Below are positions 33,849 to 43,500 of a DNA stretch of 64,000 nucleotides, piece after piece. The position numbers and the translations under genes are program-made. Source of the DNA: Blastococcus litoris (GTDB lineage: Bacteria > Actinomycetota > Actinomycetes > Mycobacteriales > Geodermatophilaceae). Where the stretch lies: assembly GCF_003075095.1 (NCBI RefSeq), contig NZ_QCZF01000015.1, positions 1 to 64,000 on the forward strand, in the 5' to 3' direction. The notes under the pieces are model-generated. The model was not told the origin of the DNA and ran no database searches. It saw only the letters and a program-made list of their open reading frames with translations. Numbering within the stretch: the stretch's first letter is position 1; every line of letters starts with the position of its first letter.

Positions 33849-35680
33849 GCGTCCTGTCCGACGGCGGTCCGGCCGGCCCTCCGCCCGTCGACGCCGTCGA
33901 CGCGGCTCCGCGCCGCGGCGCGTTCCGGCTCCTGCTGCGCCGACCGGTCGCGGTCGTGTGCCTCGCGTGGGTCCTCCTCGTCGCCGCCCTGGCGCTGCTC
34001 GCGCCCCTGCTCACGTCCGCCAGCCCCACGGCGTCGAAGATCACCGAGGCGCTGGCGCCCATGGGCGGAGCGCACCCGCTCGGCACCGACGGCGTGGGCC
34101 GCGACGTGCTGGCGCAGCTGCTCTACGGCGCCCGCACCAGCCTGGTCGGCGCGCTGATCGTCGTCGCCGTCTCGCTGGCCCTCGGGCTGCCCGCCGGCAT
34201 CGTGGCCGGCTACTACCGCGGCCGCTTCGACGCCGTCGCGAGCTGGGTCGCCAACCTGCTGATGGCGCTGCCCGCGATCATCGTCCTGCTCGTCGTCCTG
34301 GCCCAGTTCGGCCGCAGCACCGAGCTCGCGATGGCGGTCTTCGGCGTGATCATCGCGCCGGCGGTGTTCCGGCTGGTGCGCTCGTCGGTGCTGTCGGTCC
34401 GCGAGGAGCTGTTCATCGACGCGGCGCGGGTCTCCGGCCTCGGCGACGGGCGGATCATGCGCCGGCACGTCGTCCCCGTGGTGATCGCCCCGACGGTCAT
34501 CCAGACGTCGCAGCTGCTCGGTGTCGCCATCGTCGTCCAGGCGGGCCTGGAGTTCCTCGGTCTCGGCTCGGCGAACCAGGCCAGCTGGGGCGGGATGCTC
34601 AGCGACGCCTTCCAGAACATCTACGCCGAGCCGCGGCTGCTGCTGTGGCCGGGCCTGGCGATCGTCCTGACCGTGACGGCGTTCAGCCTGCTCGGCAACG
34701 CCCTGCGCGACGCCCTCGGCGTCGGGGATCGCGTGCCGCGCGTGCGCCGTCGCCGGGGCATCGAGCCGGCGGCTCCCGTGGGGACCGGCACACCGGCCGA
34801 CCCGCCGCCCGCCGACGCGCTGCTGGCGGTGCAGGACCTGCGCGTCCTCTACCCCCAGGCCGACGGCACCGCGAAGGAGGTCGTGCGCGGGGTGTCGCTC
34901 ACCGTCCGCCGCGGCGAGGTGCTGGGGCTCGTCGGGGAGTCCGGGTCGGGCAAGTCCCAGACCGCGTTCGCCGTCCTCGGCCTGCTCCCGCCCACGGCCC
35001 GCACCTCGGCCGTGCGCCTGGTCTTCGACGGCGCGGACCTGCCGGGTCTGTCGGCGGCCGAGCGCAACCTGCTGCGCGGCCGGCGCATCGGCTACATCCC
35101 GCAGGAGCCGATGTCCAACCTCGACCCGTCGTTCCGCATCGGCAGCCAGCTGACCGAGCCCATGCGCCACCACCTGCGGCTCTCGCGTGCCGAGGCGCGC
35201 GGCCGGGCCCTCGACCTGCTCGCCCGCGTCGGCATCAAGGACCCGCTGCGGGTCTTCGACTCCTACCCCCACGAGATCTCCGGCGGCATGGCCCAGCGGG
35301 TCCTCATCGCCGGCGCGGTGTCCTGCGACCCGGACCTGCTCATCGCCGACGAGCCGACCACGGCGCTCGACGTCACGGTCCAGGCCGAGGTGCTCGACCT
35401 GCTGCGCGGCCTGGTCGCGGAGCGGGAGCTCGGCGTGGTGCTGGTGACCCACGACTTCGGGGTGGTGGCCGACCTCTGCGACACCGTCGCGGTGATGCAG
35501 TCCGGGCGCATCGTCGAGGAGGCGCCGGTGGACCGGCTCTTCGCGGCCCCCCAGCACGACTACACCCGCATGCTCCTCGGCTCGACGCTCGAGGACACCC
35601 CGCCCCGCCAGGCGCTCGTCCCGGCCGCACTGCAGCCCGGCGACCCGCAGCCCCTGCCCTCGTCCGGAGGCATCCGATGA
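33845..35680 (+). CDS. fused ABC permease (DppC type) and ATP-binding protein (DppD type)
   Basis: A single 611-residue polypeptide. Residues about 25-300 form a DppC-type permease with D-A-A-R-V-S-G-L-G-D-G-R as the EAA loop and L-G-T-D-G-V-G-R-D-V-L near residue 80. Residues about 320-590 form an ABC ATPase with Walker A G-E-S-G-S-G-K-S, signature I-S-G-G-M-A-Q-R and Walker B L-L-I-A-D-E-P-T-T. The fused form makes permease and ATPase in 1:1 ratio and occurs in several actinobacterial peptide/oligosaccharide importers. It overlaps both neighbours by 4 bp. Confidence 0.94.
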   Translation: MSVLSDGGPAGPPPVDAVDAAPRRGAFRLLLRRPVAVVCLAWVLLVAALALLAPLLTSASPTASKITEALAPMGGAHPLGTDGVGRDVLAQLLYGARTSLVGALIVVAVSLALGLPAGIVAGYYRGRFDAVASWVANLLMALPAIIVLLVVLAQFGRSTELAMAVFGVIIAPAVFRLVRSSVLSVREELFIDAARVSGLGDGRIMRRHVVPVVIAPTVIQTSQLLGVAIVVQAGLEFLGLGSANQASWGGMLSDAFQNIYAEPRLLLWPGLAIVLTVTAFSLLGNALRDALGVGDRVPRVRRRRGIEPAAPVGTGTPADPPPADALLAVQDLRVLYPQADGTAKEVVRGVSLTVRRGEVLGLVGESGSGKSQTAFAVLGLLPPTARTSAVRLVFDGADLPGLSAAERNLLRGRRIGYIPQEPMSNLDPSFRIGSQLTEPMRHHLRLSRAEARGRALDLLARVGIKDPLRVFDSYPHEISGGMAQRVLIAGAVSCDPDLLIADEPTTALDVTVQAEVLDLLRGLVAERELGVVLVTHDFGVVADLCDTVAVMQSGRIVEEAPVDRLFAAPQHDYTRMLLGSTLEDTPPRQALVPAALQPGDPQPLPSSGGIR

Positions 35681-36540
35681 CCGCCGTCCAGGAGCCGCTG
35701 CTCGTCGCCGACCGGGTGGTCGTCGACTACCCGGTCAAGGGGTGGCGGCAGGCGCCGATCCGGGTCCTCCGGGGTGTCTCGCTGGACATCCGCCCGGGCG
35801 AGACGGTCGGCCTCGTCGGCGAGTCCGGCTCGGGGAAGACGACGCTCGGCCGGGCCATCCTGGGGCTGGCCCCGGTCACCGGCGGGTCGATCCGCTTCGC
35901 CGGCCGGGAGATCTCCGGGCTGGCCAAGCGGCAGCGCCGGGCGCTCAGCGAGGACATCCAGGTGGTCTTCCAGGACCCCTACTCCTCGCTCAACCCGGCG
36001 AAGACCGTCGAGGACATCCTCACCGAGCCGCTGCTGGTCACCGGCACCGCCCGCGCGGAGGCCGGCCGTCGGGTGCGGGCGCTGCTCGACTCGGTCCACC
36101 TCCCGGCCGACGCCGGCCGGCGGCTGCCCCGCGAGTTCTCGGGCGGTCAGCGGCAGCGGATCGCCATCGCCCGCGCGCTGACCCGCGACCCGAAGCTCGT
36201 CGTCTGCGACGAGCCGGTGAGCGCCCTGGACCTGTCGACCCAGGCCCACGTGCTGGACCTCTTCATCGAGATCCAGGAGCGGACCGGCGTCGCCTACCTC
36301 TTCATCACCCACGACCTGTCCGTGGTGCGCCACGTCAGCCACCGGGTCGCCGTGATGCACCGCGGCGAGCTGGTCGAGACCGGCGACGCGGCGCGGGTGA
36401 CGAGCACGCCCGACCACGCCTACACCCAGCGGTTGCTGCTCGCCGCACCCGTGCCCGACCCCCGTCGGCAGGCCGAACGGCGCGCCGAGCGCCACCGGTT
36501 CCTCGCCGCGCAGGCGGCCGGATCACCCGCCGCCTCCTGA
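35677..36540 (+). CDS. ABC transporter ATP-binding protein (DppF type)
   Basis: A 287-residue second ATPase subunit with Walker [11 protein letters not shown]-loop Q-D-P-Y-S-S-L-N-P, signature F-S-G-G-Q-R-Q-R and Walker [10 protein letters not shown]. The C-terminal oligopeptide-transporter region includes H-A-Y-T-Q-R-L-L. The ATG at 35677 overlaps the previous stop by 4 bp, and GGAGG lies just before it. It completes the importer with the receptor, DppB-type permease and fusion protein. Confidence 0.95.
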   Translation: MTAVQEPLLVADRVVVDYPVKGWRQAPIRVLRGVSLDIRPGETVGLVGESGSGKTTLGRAILGLAPVTGGSIRFAGREISGLAKRQRRALSEDIQVVFQDPYSSLNPAKTVEDILTEPLLVTGTARAEAGRRVRALLDSVHLPADAGRRLPREFSGGQRQRIAIARALTRDPKLVVCDEPVSALDLSTQAHVLDLFIEIQERTGVAYLFITHDLSVVRHVSHRVAVMHRGELVETGDAARVTSTPDHAYTQRLLLAAPVPDPRRQAERRAERHRFLAAQAAGSPAAS

Positions 36541-36602
36541 CCACCCGGGGTCCGCCCGTCAGCGGCCCCCCGCTCACCACGTCCACCACGAGAGGAGGAC
36601 GC

Positions 36603-37682
36603 ATGTCCGATCGCGTCCGTGCCGGCATCGTCGGCACCGGCTTCATGGGCACCGTGCACGCGCGCGCCGTCCGGCGCGCCGGGGGAGTGGTCGCCCGCGT
36701 CGTCGGGTCCTCCCCGGAGGCGTCCCGCGCCGGGGCGGAGCAGCTCGGCGCCGAGGGCGCCGCGGCCTCGCTCGCGGAGCTGCTCGCCGCCGACGACGTC
36801 GACGTCGTGCACGTCTGCACCCCGAACGCCACCCACGCCCCGCTGGTCCGCCAGGTCGTCGCGGCCGGCAAGCACGTCGTGTGCGAGAAGCCGCTGGCCG
36901 TCGACGCCGACGAGGCCCGCGAGCTCGTCCGGCTCGCCGCGGACGCCGGCGTGGTCGCCACGGTGCCCTTCGTCTACCGCTTCTACCCGATGGTCCGGGA
37001 GGCGCGGGCCCGGGTCGCCGACGGGACGGCAGGTCCGGTCCGCCTGCTGCACGGCTCGTACCTCCAGGACTGGCTGGCCGAGGACACCGACGACAACTGG
37101 CGGGTGGACGCCGCGGCGGGCGGATCGTCCCGGGCGTTCGCCGACATCGGCGTGCACTGGTGCGACCTGGTCGAGTTCGTCTCCGGCCACCGCATCAGCC
37201 GCGTCGCGGCGCGCACCGTCGTCGCGGTGCCCGAGCGCGGCGGCCGTCCCGTGACGACGGAGGACGCCGCCGTCGTCCTGTTCGAGACCGACGGGGGCGC
37301 GACGGGGAACCTGACGGTCAGCCAGGTGAGCCCGGGCCGCAAGAACCGGCTGTGGTTCTCGGTCGACGGTGCGGCCGAGTCCCTGTGCTTCGACCAGGAG
37401 AACCCCGACTCCCTGTGGATCGGTGGCCGCGAGGTCAACCAGCAGCTCCTCCGGGGGACCACCGAGCGCTCGACCGCCGCCCGGTACACCGTCGTGCCCG
37501 CCGGCCACCCGCAGGGCTACCAGGACTGCTTCGACGCCTTCGTCGCCGACACCTACGCCGCTCTCGCCGGCGACCGTCCCGACGGACTGCCCACGTTCAC
37601 CGACGGCCTGCGGGCCGCCCGCATCACCGAGGCGGTCCTCGCCTCCTCCCGTTCCAGCGCCTGGGTCGACGTCGCCCCGTGA
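36603..37682 (+). CDS. Gfo/Idh/MocA-family NAD(P)-dependent oxidoreductase
   Basis: A 359-residue sugar or sugar-derivative dehydrogenase. The Rossmann motif G-I-V-G-T-G-F-M-G-T-V-H (7-18), the catalytic lysine in C-E-K-P-L-A-V (near residue 97) and D-I-G-V-H-W-C-D-L (near 180), with the likely catalytic D/H pair, are all present. In C-glycoside pathways enzymes of this family oxidise or reduce C3 of the glucosyl group (DgpA in the puerarin pathway). Here it could make 3-oxo-glycosides or reduce the released 3-oxo-sugar. AGAGGAGG lies upstream of the ATG. It is 62 bp from the ATPase gene and 58 bp from the GMC gene. Confidence 0.9.
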   Translation: MSDRVRAGIVGTGFMGTVHARAVRRAGGVVARVVGSSPEASRAGAEQLGAEGAAASLAELLAADDVDVVHVCTPNATHAPLVRQVVAAGKHVVCEKPLAVDADEARELVRLAADAGVVATVPFVYRFYPMVREARARVADGTAGPVRLLHGSYLQDWLAEDTDDNWRVDAAAGGSSRAFADIGVHWCDLVEFVSGHRISRVAARTVVAVPERGGRPVTTEDAAVVLFETDGGATGNLTVSQVSPGRKNRLWFSVDGAAESLCFDQENPDSLWIGGREVNQQLLRGTTERSTAARYTVVPAGHPQGYQDCFDAFVADTYAALAGDRPDGLPTFTDGLRAARITEAVLASSRSSAWVDVAP

Positions 37683-37740
37683 ACGCCCCACCGCTCGCTT
37701 CGCACAGGCCGACCGCTCCGCACAGGAAGACAGCCACCTC

Positions 37741-39288
37741 ATGACCAGGAACTTCCCCGACTCCGTCGACGTCGCCATCGTGGGCAGCGGTCCGTGCGGG
37801 GCCGCCTACGCCCGGATCCTCAGCGAGCGGTGCCCCGCGGCGACGATCGCGACGTTCGAGGTCGGCCCGCTGCTGGCCGACCCGCCCGGTGGGCACGTGA
37901 AGAACATCGTCGACCCGGCCGAGCGGGCACGGGCGCAGCGGCTCTCCGAGGGCCCTGCGCCGCTCGGTGCGGGGACGCCGACGGACACGATGGACGGCTA
38001 CGCCGACGCGGCGCCGCGGCTGGTCCGCCCCGGCACCTTCCTGCTCGCGTCCGGCTACCGGCAGGACGGCGAGGACGGCCTTCCGGGCGCCGCGATGTCG
38101 AGCAACGTCGGTGGGATGGGCGCCCACTGGACCGGCGCCTGCCCGCGACCTGGGGACAGCGAGCGGATCTCGTTCGTCCCGGAGCTCGACGAGCTGCTGG
38201 CCGAGGGGGAGCGGCTGCTCGCCGTGGACGCGCACGCGTTCGACGACGCCCCCTTCGCCGACGAGGTCCGCAAGCGCCTGAGCGGCGCACTCGACAGCGG
38301 CCGGCACGACGACCGCCGGGTCGGCTCCATGCCGCTCGCCGTCGTCCGGCACGACGACGGCCGGGTCACGTGGTCGGGGTCCGACGTCGTGTTCGGCGAG
38401 CCGACCCGCGCCAACCCCCACTTCACGCTGGTGCCGGAGGCGCTGGTCACCGAGGTCGTCGTGTCCGGCGGCCGGGCCACCGGCGTCCGCGTCCGCGACC
38501 AGCGGGACGGGAGCGTCCACGAGGTCTCGGCCCGGTTCGTCGTGGTCGCCGCCGACAGCCTGCGCACGCCGCAGCTCCTGTGGGCCTCCGGCGTCCGGCC
38601 GCGCGCGCTGGGCCGGTACCTGAACGACCAGCCGCAGACCGTGTACGCCGTCCGGCTGCGCGACGTGGCACCGGTGCCCGACGCCGAGGTCGACCCCCGC
38701 GACGAGCCGGAGATCGTGCCGCAGAGCGGCGTCAGCTGGGTGCCCTACACCGACGAGGACCCGTTCCACGGCCAGGTCATGCAGCTGGACGCCTCCCCGG
38801 TGCCGCTGGCCGACGAGGACGAGCCCACGCCCGGCACGATCGTCGGGCTGGGCTGGTTCTGCGTCAAGGACCTCCAGGAGTCCGACCGGGTCGAGTTCGA
38901 CGACACGGAGGTCGACCCGTACGGGATGCCGGCCATGCGCATCCACTACCGGCTGACCGACGCCGACCACGCCTCGATCGCCGCCTCCCGCGAGGCGGTC
39001 AGGCGCGCGGCCGCGGCGCTCGGCGATCCGTTGGACGACCGCGACCCGCTCACCTTCCCGCCCGGTGCCTCGCTGCACTACCAGGGCACCGTCCGCATGG
39101 GCGAGACCGACGACGGGACGTCGGTCTGCTCGCCGGCTTCCCGCGTCTGGGACGTCGACGGCCTGTACGTGGCCGGCAACGGCGTCATCCCGACCGCCAT
39201 CGCCTGCAACCCGACGCTCACCTCCGTCGCGCTCGCCGTCGCCGGCGCCCGCGACATCGCCGCCCAGCTCACCACCACCGAGGAGTGA
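37741..39288 (+). CDS. GMC-family FAD oxidoreductase, candidate C-glycoside 3-oxidase (pyranose-oxidase-like)
   Basis: A 515-residue flavoprotein. It has the N-terminal FAD motif V-G-S-G-P-C-G-A-A-Y, a V-G-G-M-G-A-H-W-T-G-A-C-P segment (121-135) and the catalytic pair H446 (L-H-Y-Q-G-T-V-R-M-G) and N490 (I-A-C-N-P-T). The VGGM-x2-HWT segment is the one carrying the flavin-linked His in fungal pyranose 2-oxidase, so H129 could bind FAD covalently. Bacterial members of this branch include C-glycoside 3-oxidases such as CarA, which oxidise C3 of the sugar and thereby allow C-C deglycosylation. The specific call rests on the neighbouring deglycosidase gene, which starts 2 bp after the stop. An ordinary glucose or pyranose oxidase is the alternative. 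Confidence 0.82.
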   Translation: MTRNFPDSVDVAIVGSGPCGAAYARILSERCPAATIATFEVGPLLADPPGGHVKNIVDPAERARAQRLSEGPAPLGAGTPTDTMDGYADAAPRLVRPGTFLLASGYRQDGEDGLPGAAMSSNVGGMGAHWTGACPRPGDSERISFVPELDELLAEGERLLAVDAHAFDDAPFADEVRKRLSGALDSGRHDDRRVGSMPLAVVRHDDGRVTWSGSDVVFGEPTRANPHFTLVPEALVTEVVVSGGRATGVRVRDQRDGSVHEVSARFVVVAADSLRTPQLLWASGVRPRALGRYLNDQPQTVYAVRLRDVAPVPDAEVDPRDEPEIVPQSGVSWVPYTDEDPFHGQVMQLDASPVPLADEDEPTPGTIVGLGWFCVKDLQESDRVEFDDTEVDPYGMPAMRIHYRLTDADHASIAASREAVRRAAAALGDPLDDRDPLTFPPGASLHYQGTVRMGETDDGTSVCSPASRVWDVDGLYVAGNGVIPTAIACNPTLTSVALAVAGARDIAAQLTTTEE

Positions 39289-39290
39289 CC

Positions 39291-40586
39291 GTGCTCGACC
39301 ACAACGTGATCCAGGGGCGCGGGTTCCGCAACGTCGTCCAGGACGGCCGGGTGACCGGTTTCCAGTTCGTGCTGCGCCAGCCCAACTACCGGGGGACGGC
39401 GGGCAGCCTGCTCGACGGCGTGGGGGTGGTCGTCGACGGCGAGCGCATCCCCGACCACGTGCCGCTGTGGACCGTGCAGGGCCGCACCTACACCCTCGAC
39501 GAGCTCCGGGCGTCGACCGACGTGCGCTGGCAGCTCGACGAGCCGGCCGTCATCACGGTGCCCAAGCCCGGCGGCCTCGCCACGGGCGTGCACCGGCTCG
39601 AGGTCGTCGTCTACCTGCGGCGGCCGTACTTCCCGCCGGCGGTGTCGCGGACCACGTTCACCGCCGCTGCCACAGGCGTCATCGTGCCGCCGGCGCCCGA
39701 GGGCGGCCTGAAGTTCGGTGTCTCGACCTACAGCTACACCGGCGACATCTACACGCTGATGACCCTGGAGGACGTGCTCGCCGACGTGGCCGACCTCGGT
39801 GCCACCGGCATCGAGATCCTCGGCGAGGGCAACATCCCGGGCTACCCCGCGCCGGACGCCGCCTGGGTCGACACCTGGCACGGGCTGCTGGACCGGTACG
39901 GGCTCACCGCCACCAACTACGGGTCCTGGATCGACACCACGATGTGGCGCGACCGCGACCTCACGGTCGACGAGGGCGCGGCCCAGCTCCAGCTCGACCT
40001 GCGACTGGCCGCGCAGCTCGGCTTCACCTCGGTCCGGCCGAAGTTCGGCGTCACCTCCTGGGAGCTCGACCCGCACCCCATCTGGGAGGGCGTGGTGGAG
40101 CGGTCCCTGGACCTCGCCGCCGACCTGGACGTCGTCATCTGCCCCGAGATCCACGCGCCGACGCCGATCAAGCACCGGGCCACCCAGGGCTACGTCGACT
40201 TCATCGAGCGCACCGGCACCAAGCACTTCAAGCTGCTGATCGACACCGGCATCTTCAACACCGAGCCCGTGCTCGAGCTGTCCGAGGAGATCGAGGTGGA
40301 GGACGGCGAGATCCCGATGCACCTCCGTCCGCTCGCCGTGCCGATGGCCGACCTGGTCGAGGTGCTGCCGCACGTGCACTTCATCCAGGCGAAGTTCGCC
40401 GAGGTGGACGACGACCTCAACGACCTGCACGTGCCGTGGGGGCAGATCATCCCGACCCTGCAGGAGGCGGGCTGGTCGGGCTGGCTGTCCAGCGAGTACG
40501 AGGGCCGGCGGGACCCCTACCGCGGCCGGGACCAGGTGCGCCGCCAGCACGCGCTGCTCCGCTCGCTCGCCACATCGCGGGGCTGA
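39291..40586 (+). CDS. fused C-glycoside deglycosidase: beta subunit (DUF6379-like) plus TIM-barrel alpha subunit
   Basis: A single 431-residue frame joining two proteins that are normally separate. Residues 1 to about 128 (D-H-N-V-I-Q-G-R-G-F-R-N-V-V, Y-R-G-T-A-G-S-L-L, F/Y-T-L-D-E-L) resemble the small beta-sandwich subunit of C-glycoside deglycosidases (CarB/DgpB type). A proline-rich linker (129-140) leads to a sugar-phosphate-isomerase/epimerase TIM barrel (141-431) like the catalytic subunit (CarC/DgpC type). Likely metal ligands are E286, D318, H361 or H363, and E402. These complexes cleave the C-C bond between aglycone and 3-oxo-sugar. No internal stop or frameshift is seen. The GTG at 39291 follows GAGGAGTGACC. 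The N-terminal family call rests on motif memory and is the less secure half. Confidence 0.78.
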   Translation: MLDHNVIQGRGFRNVVQDGRVTGFQFVLRQPNYRGTAGSLLDGVGVVVDGERIPDHVPLWTVQGRTYTLDELRASTDVRWQLDEPAVITVPKPGGLATGVHRLEVVVYLRRPYFPPAVSRTTFTAAATGVIVPPAPEGGLKFGVSTYSYTGDIYTLMTLEDVLADVADLGATGIEILGEGNIPGYPAPDAAWVDTWHGLLDRYGLTATNYGSWIDTTMWRDRDLTVDEGAAQLQLDLRLAAQLGFTSVRPKFGVTSWELDPHPIWEGVVERSLDLAADLDVVICPEIHAPTPIKHRATQGYVDFIERTGTKHFKLLIDTGIFNTEPVLELSEEIEVEDGEIPMHLRPLAVPMADLVEVLPHVHFIQAKFAEVDDDLNDLHVPWGQIIPTLQEAGWSGWLSSEYEGRRDPYRGRDQVRRQHALLRSLATSRG

Positions 40587-40593
40587 GGGCGCG

Positions 40594-43500
40594 GTGAGGT
40601 CCGGGGACGAGGAACGGGAGCGCCTCTGGCAGGGCTTCGTCTCGCCCCCGGACGATGCGCGGCCGCGCGCGTGGTGGCACTGGATGGACGGCAACGTCGA
40701 CCCGGAGGGCATCCGGCTCGACCTCGAGTGGCTGCACCGCGTCGGCGTGCGCGGCGTCCAGCTCTTCGACGGCGGGATGGGCACGCCGCTCGTCGTCCCC
40801 GAGCGGGTGGCGCACGGCTCGGTGGCGTGGACGGACGCCGTGCGCCTCGCGTCGGACACCGCCCGGGAGCTCGGGCTGGAGTTCGCCGTCGCGACGTCGG
40901 CCGGCTGGAGTGCCGCCGGCGGCCCCTGGGTCGAGCCGGCCGACGCGATGAAGAAGGTCGTCTGGTCCTGGACCCCCGTCGAGGGCGGCCGGGCGGTCGA
41001 GCTGCCGCTGGCTCCCTTGCCCGACGTCACCGGCCCGTACCAGGACTGCCCGCGGTGGGGCGCCGACCCGGGGGTGCACAGGTACGTGCAGGAGTGGGCT
41101 GCCGTCGCCGTCCCCGCCGCCGACGTGCCGGACGCGCTGCCGCCCACGACGGTGACGGCCTCGGCGCCGATCGAGGACTGGGGGCCGCTGGTCGACGGGA
41201 GCTTCGGCGCCGCCGTGTCCCTGCCCCGGGACCCGGACGGCCCGTCCACGGCCTGGATCGAGCAGGTCTTCGACGAACCGGTGACCGTCACGGCCGTCAC
41301 CGTCGGGCTGCCGGGGCCGCGCGGCTTCGGCGCCGCGCCGCCGCCGTCGGCGCGGTTGGAGGCATCCGACGACGGCAGTCGCTACCGCCCGGTGGCCGAC
41401 GTGGAGGTCGTCGAGGACCCGACGGGCAAGGCAGTACCGGTGCGCACCGTGACCTTCCCGGCCGTCACCGCCCGCCGGTTCCGGCTGGTGCTCACGGGGG
41501 AGAGCGCGGCCGCGGCCCTGCCCCGCCTCGCGCAGGGGGTCCGGCCCCCGCCGGTCTTCCGCCGGGCGGCGGAGTTCCTGGTCTCGGAGTTCGCGCTGTA
41601 CCCGGGGGGACGGGTGCACCAGGCGGAGGTCAAGGCCGGCTTCGCCGCAGCGCCGGACTACCACGCCCTCGACACCGCGACGACGACGTCGGCCATCGAC
41701 CCGGAGGACGTCGTGGACGTGAGCGGCTTCGTCGGTGCCGACGGCGTCCTGCGGTGGGACGCGCCGCCCGGCACCTGGCGGGTGCTCCGCTTCGGCGCCT
41801 CCCTCACCGGCCAGACCAACGGCCCCGCGGCGGCCGACGCGACCGGGCTGGAGGTCGACAAGCTCGACGCCGCGAAGGTCCGCCGGTACCTCGCGACCTA
41901 CCTCGGCCTCTTCGACGGAGTCGGGCTGGACGCGCTGCTCAGCGACAGCATCGAGTCGGGGCCGCAGAACCACACCGATCTCCTGCGCGAACGCTTCACC
42001 GAGCTGCGCGGTTACGACCCGGTGGCATGGCTGCCCGCGCTGGCCGGGCTCGTGGTGGGGGACGCCGGGCGGACCGACCGCTTCCTCTGGGACCACCGGC
42101 GGACGATCGCCGACCTGGTGGCGTCCGAGTACTACGGCACGGTGGCGGCGGAGGCGCACGCCCGCGGCCTGACGTACTACGCCGAGGCACTCGAGGACCA
42201 CCGGCCCCAGCTCGGCGACGACCTCGCGATGCGCAGCCACGCCGACGTCCCGATGGGCGCCATGTGGACCTTCGACGCCGGGACCGAAGAGCCGGCACCG
42301 ACCTACCTGGCCGATCTCAAGGGCGCCTCCTCCGTGGCCCACGTCCACGGCAAGGCGTTCACCGGCGCCGAGTCGATGACGGCCTTCCACCGGCCGTGGA
42401 GCTACACGCCGCGGCGGCTGAAGCACGTCGCGGACCTGGAACTGGCGCTGGGCGTCACCCGGTTCTGCATCCACACCTCGCCGCACCAGCCGGCCCGGGT
42501 GCCTCCGCCGGGGATCGGCCTGGCGCCGCACCTGGGGCAGGCGTTCGTCCGGACCGAACCGTGGGCCGACCTCGCCGGGCCCTGGATCGACTACCTGGCG
42601 CGGTGCTCGTGGCTGCTCAACCAGGGGGTGCCCGCCGTCGACGTCGCGGTGTTCGTCGGCGAGGAGGCGCCGGTGACCGCGCTGTTCGGCGAGGCGCCGG
42701 ACGCGACCGTGCCGGCCGGCTTCGACTTCGACTACGTCGACCTGCCGGCGCTGGAGTCGCGGTTGACGGTCTCGGACGGCGAGCTGGTCGCGGGGGAGAC
42801 CCGGTACCGGCTGCTCTTCCTCGGCGGCTCGAGCGCCCGCATGACCGTCCGGGCACTGCGCCGGCTCGCCGAGCTGGTGGAGGCGGGTGCGACGGTCGCC
42901 GGGGCGCGGCCGGTGGGCTCGCCGTCCCTGGCCGACGACGCGGCGGAGCACGCCCGGCTCTGCGACGCGCTGTGGGGACGGGACCGCGTGCTGGACGCCG
43001 ACGTGCCGTCGGCGCTGCGGCACCTCGGCATGCGGCCCGCGCTCGCGGTGGACGGCGGGGAGCTGCTCCGCATCGGCCGGCGGACCGCGGTCGGCGAGAT
43101 CACCTTCCTCGCCAACCCCGCGCCGGAGCCGGTGACGGTGACCCTGCGGCCGGCGGCCGGCGAGGGACCGCTGGTGTCCTGGGACCCCGTGACGCTGGTC
43201 CGCCGCGCCCTGCCTCGCCTCGACGGGGGCCACCGGCTCACGGTGCCCGCCCTCGGGTCGGTCGTCGTCCTCCCTGGCGGCGCCGTCGACGAGCCGCCGT
43301 CCGGGTCTGCCGCCGAGGTGGTGCTCGACGGCGAGTGGCGGCTGCGGCTGCCCGGCGTCCTCACCACGACCCTGACGGCCGGCCCGCTCCCGTGGACCGG
43401 GCTGGGACCGGCGGCCGCCGGCTTCGCCGGGGTCGGCACCTACGCCACGGAGCTCCACCTCGACGACGACCCCGGTGACGCCGCGGCCGTCCTGGACCTC

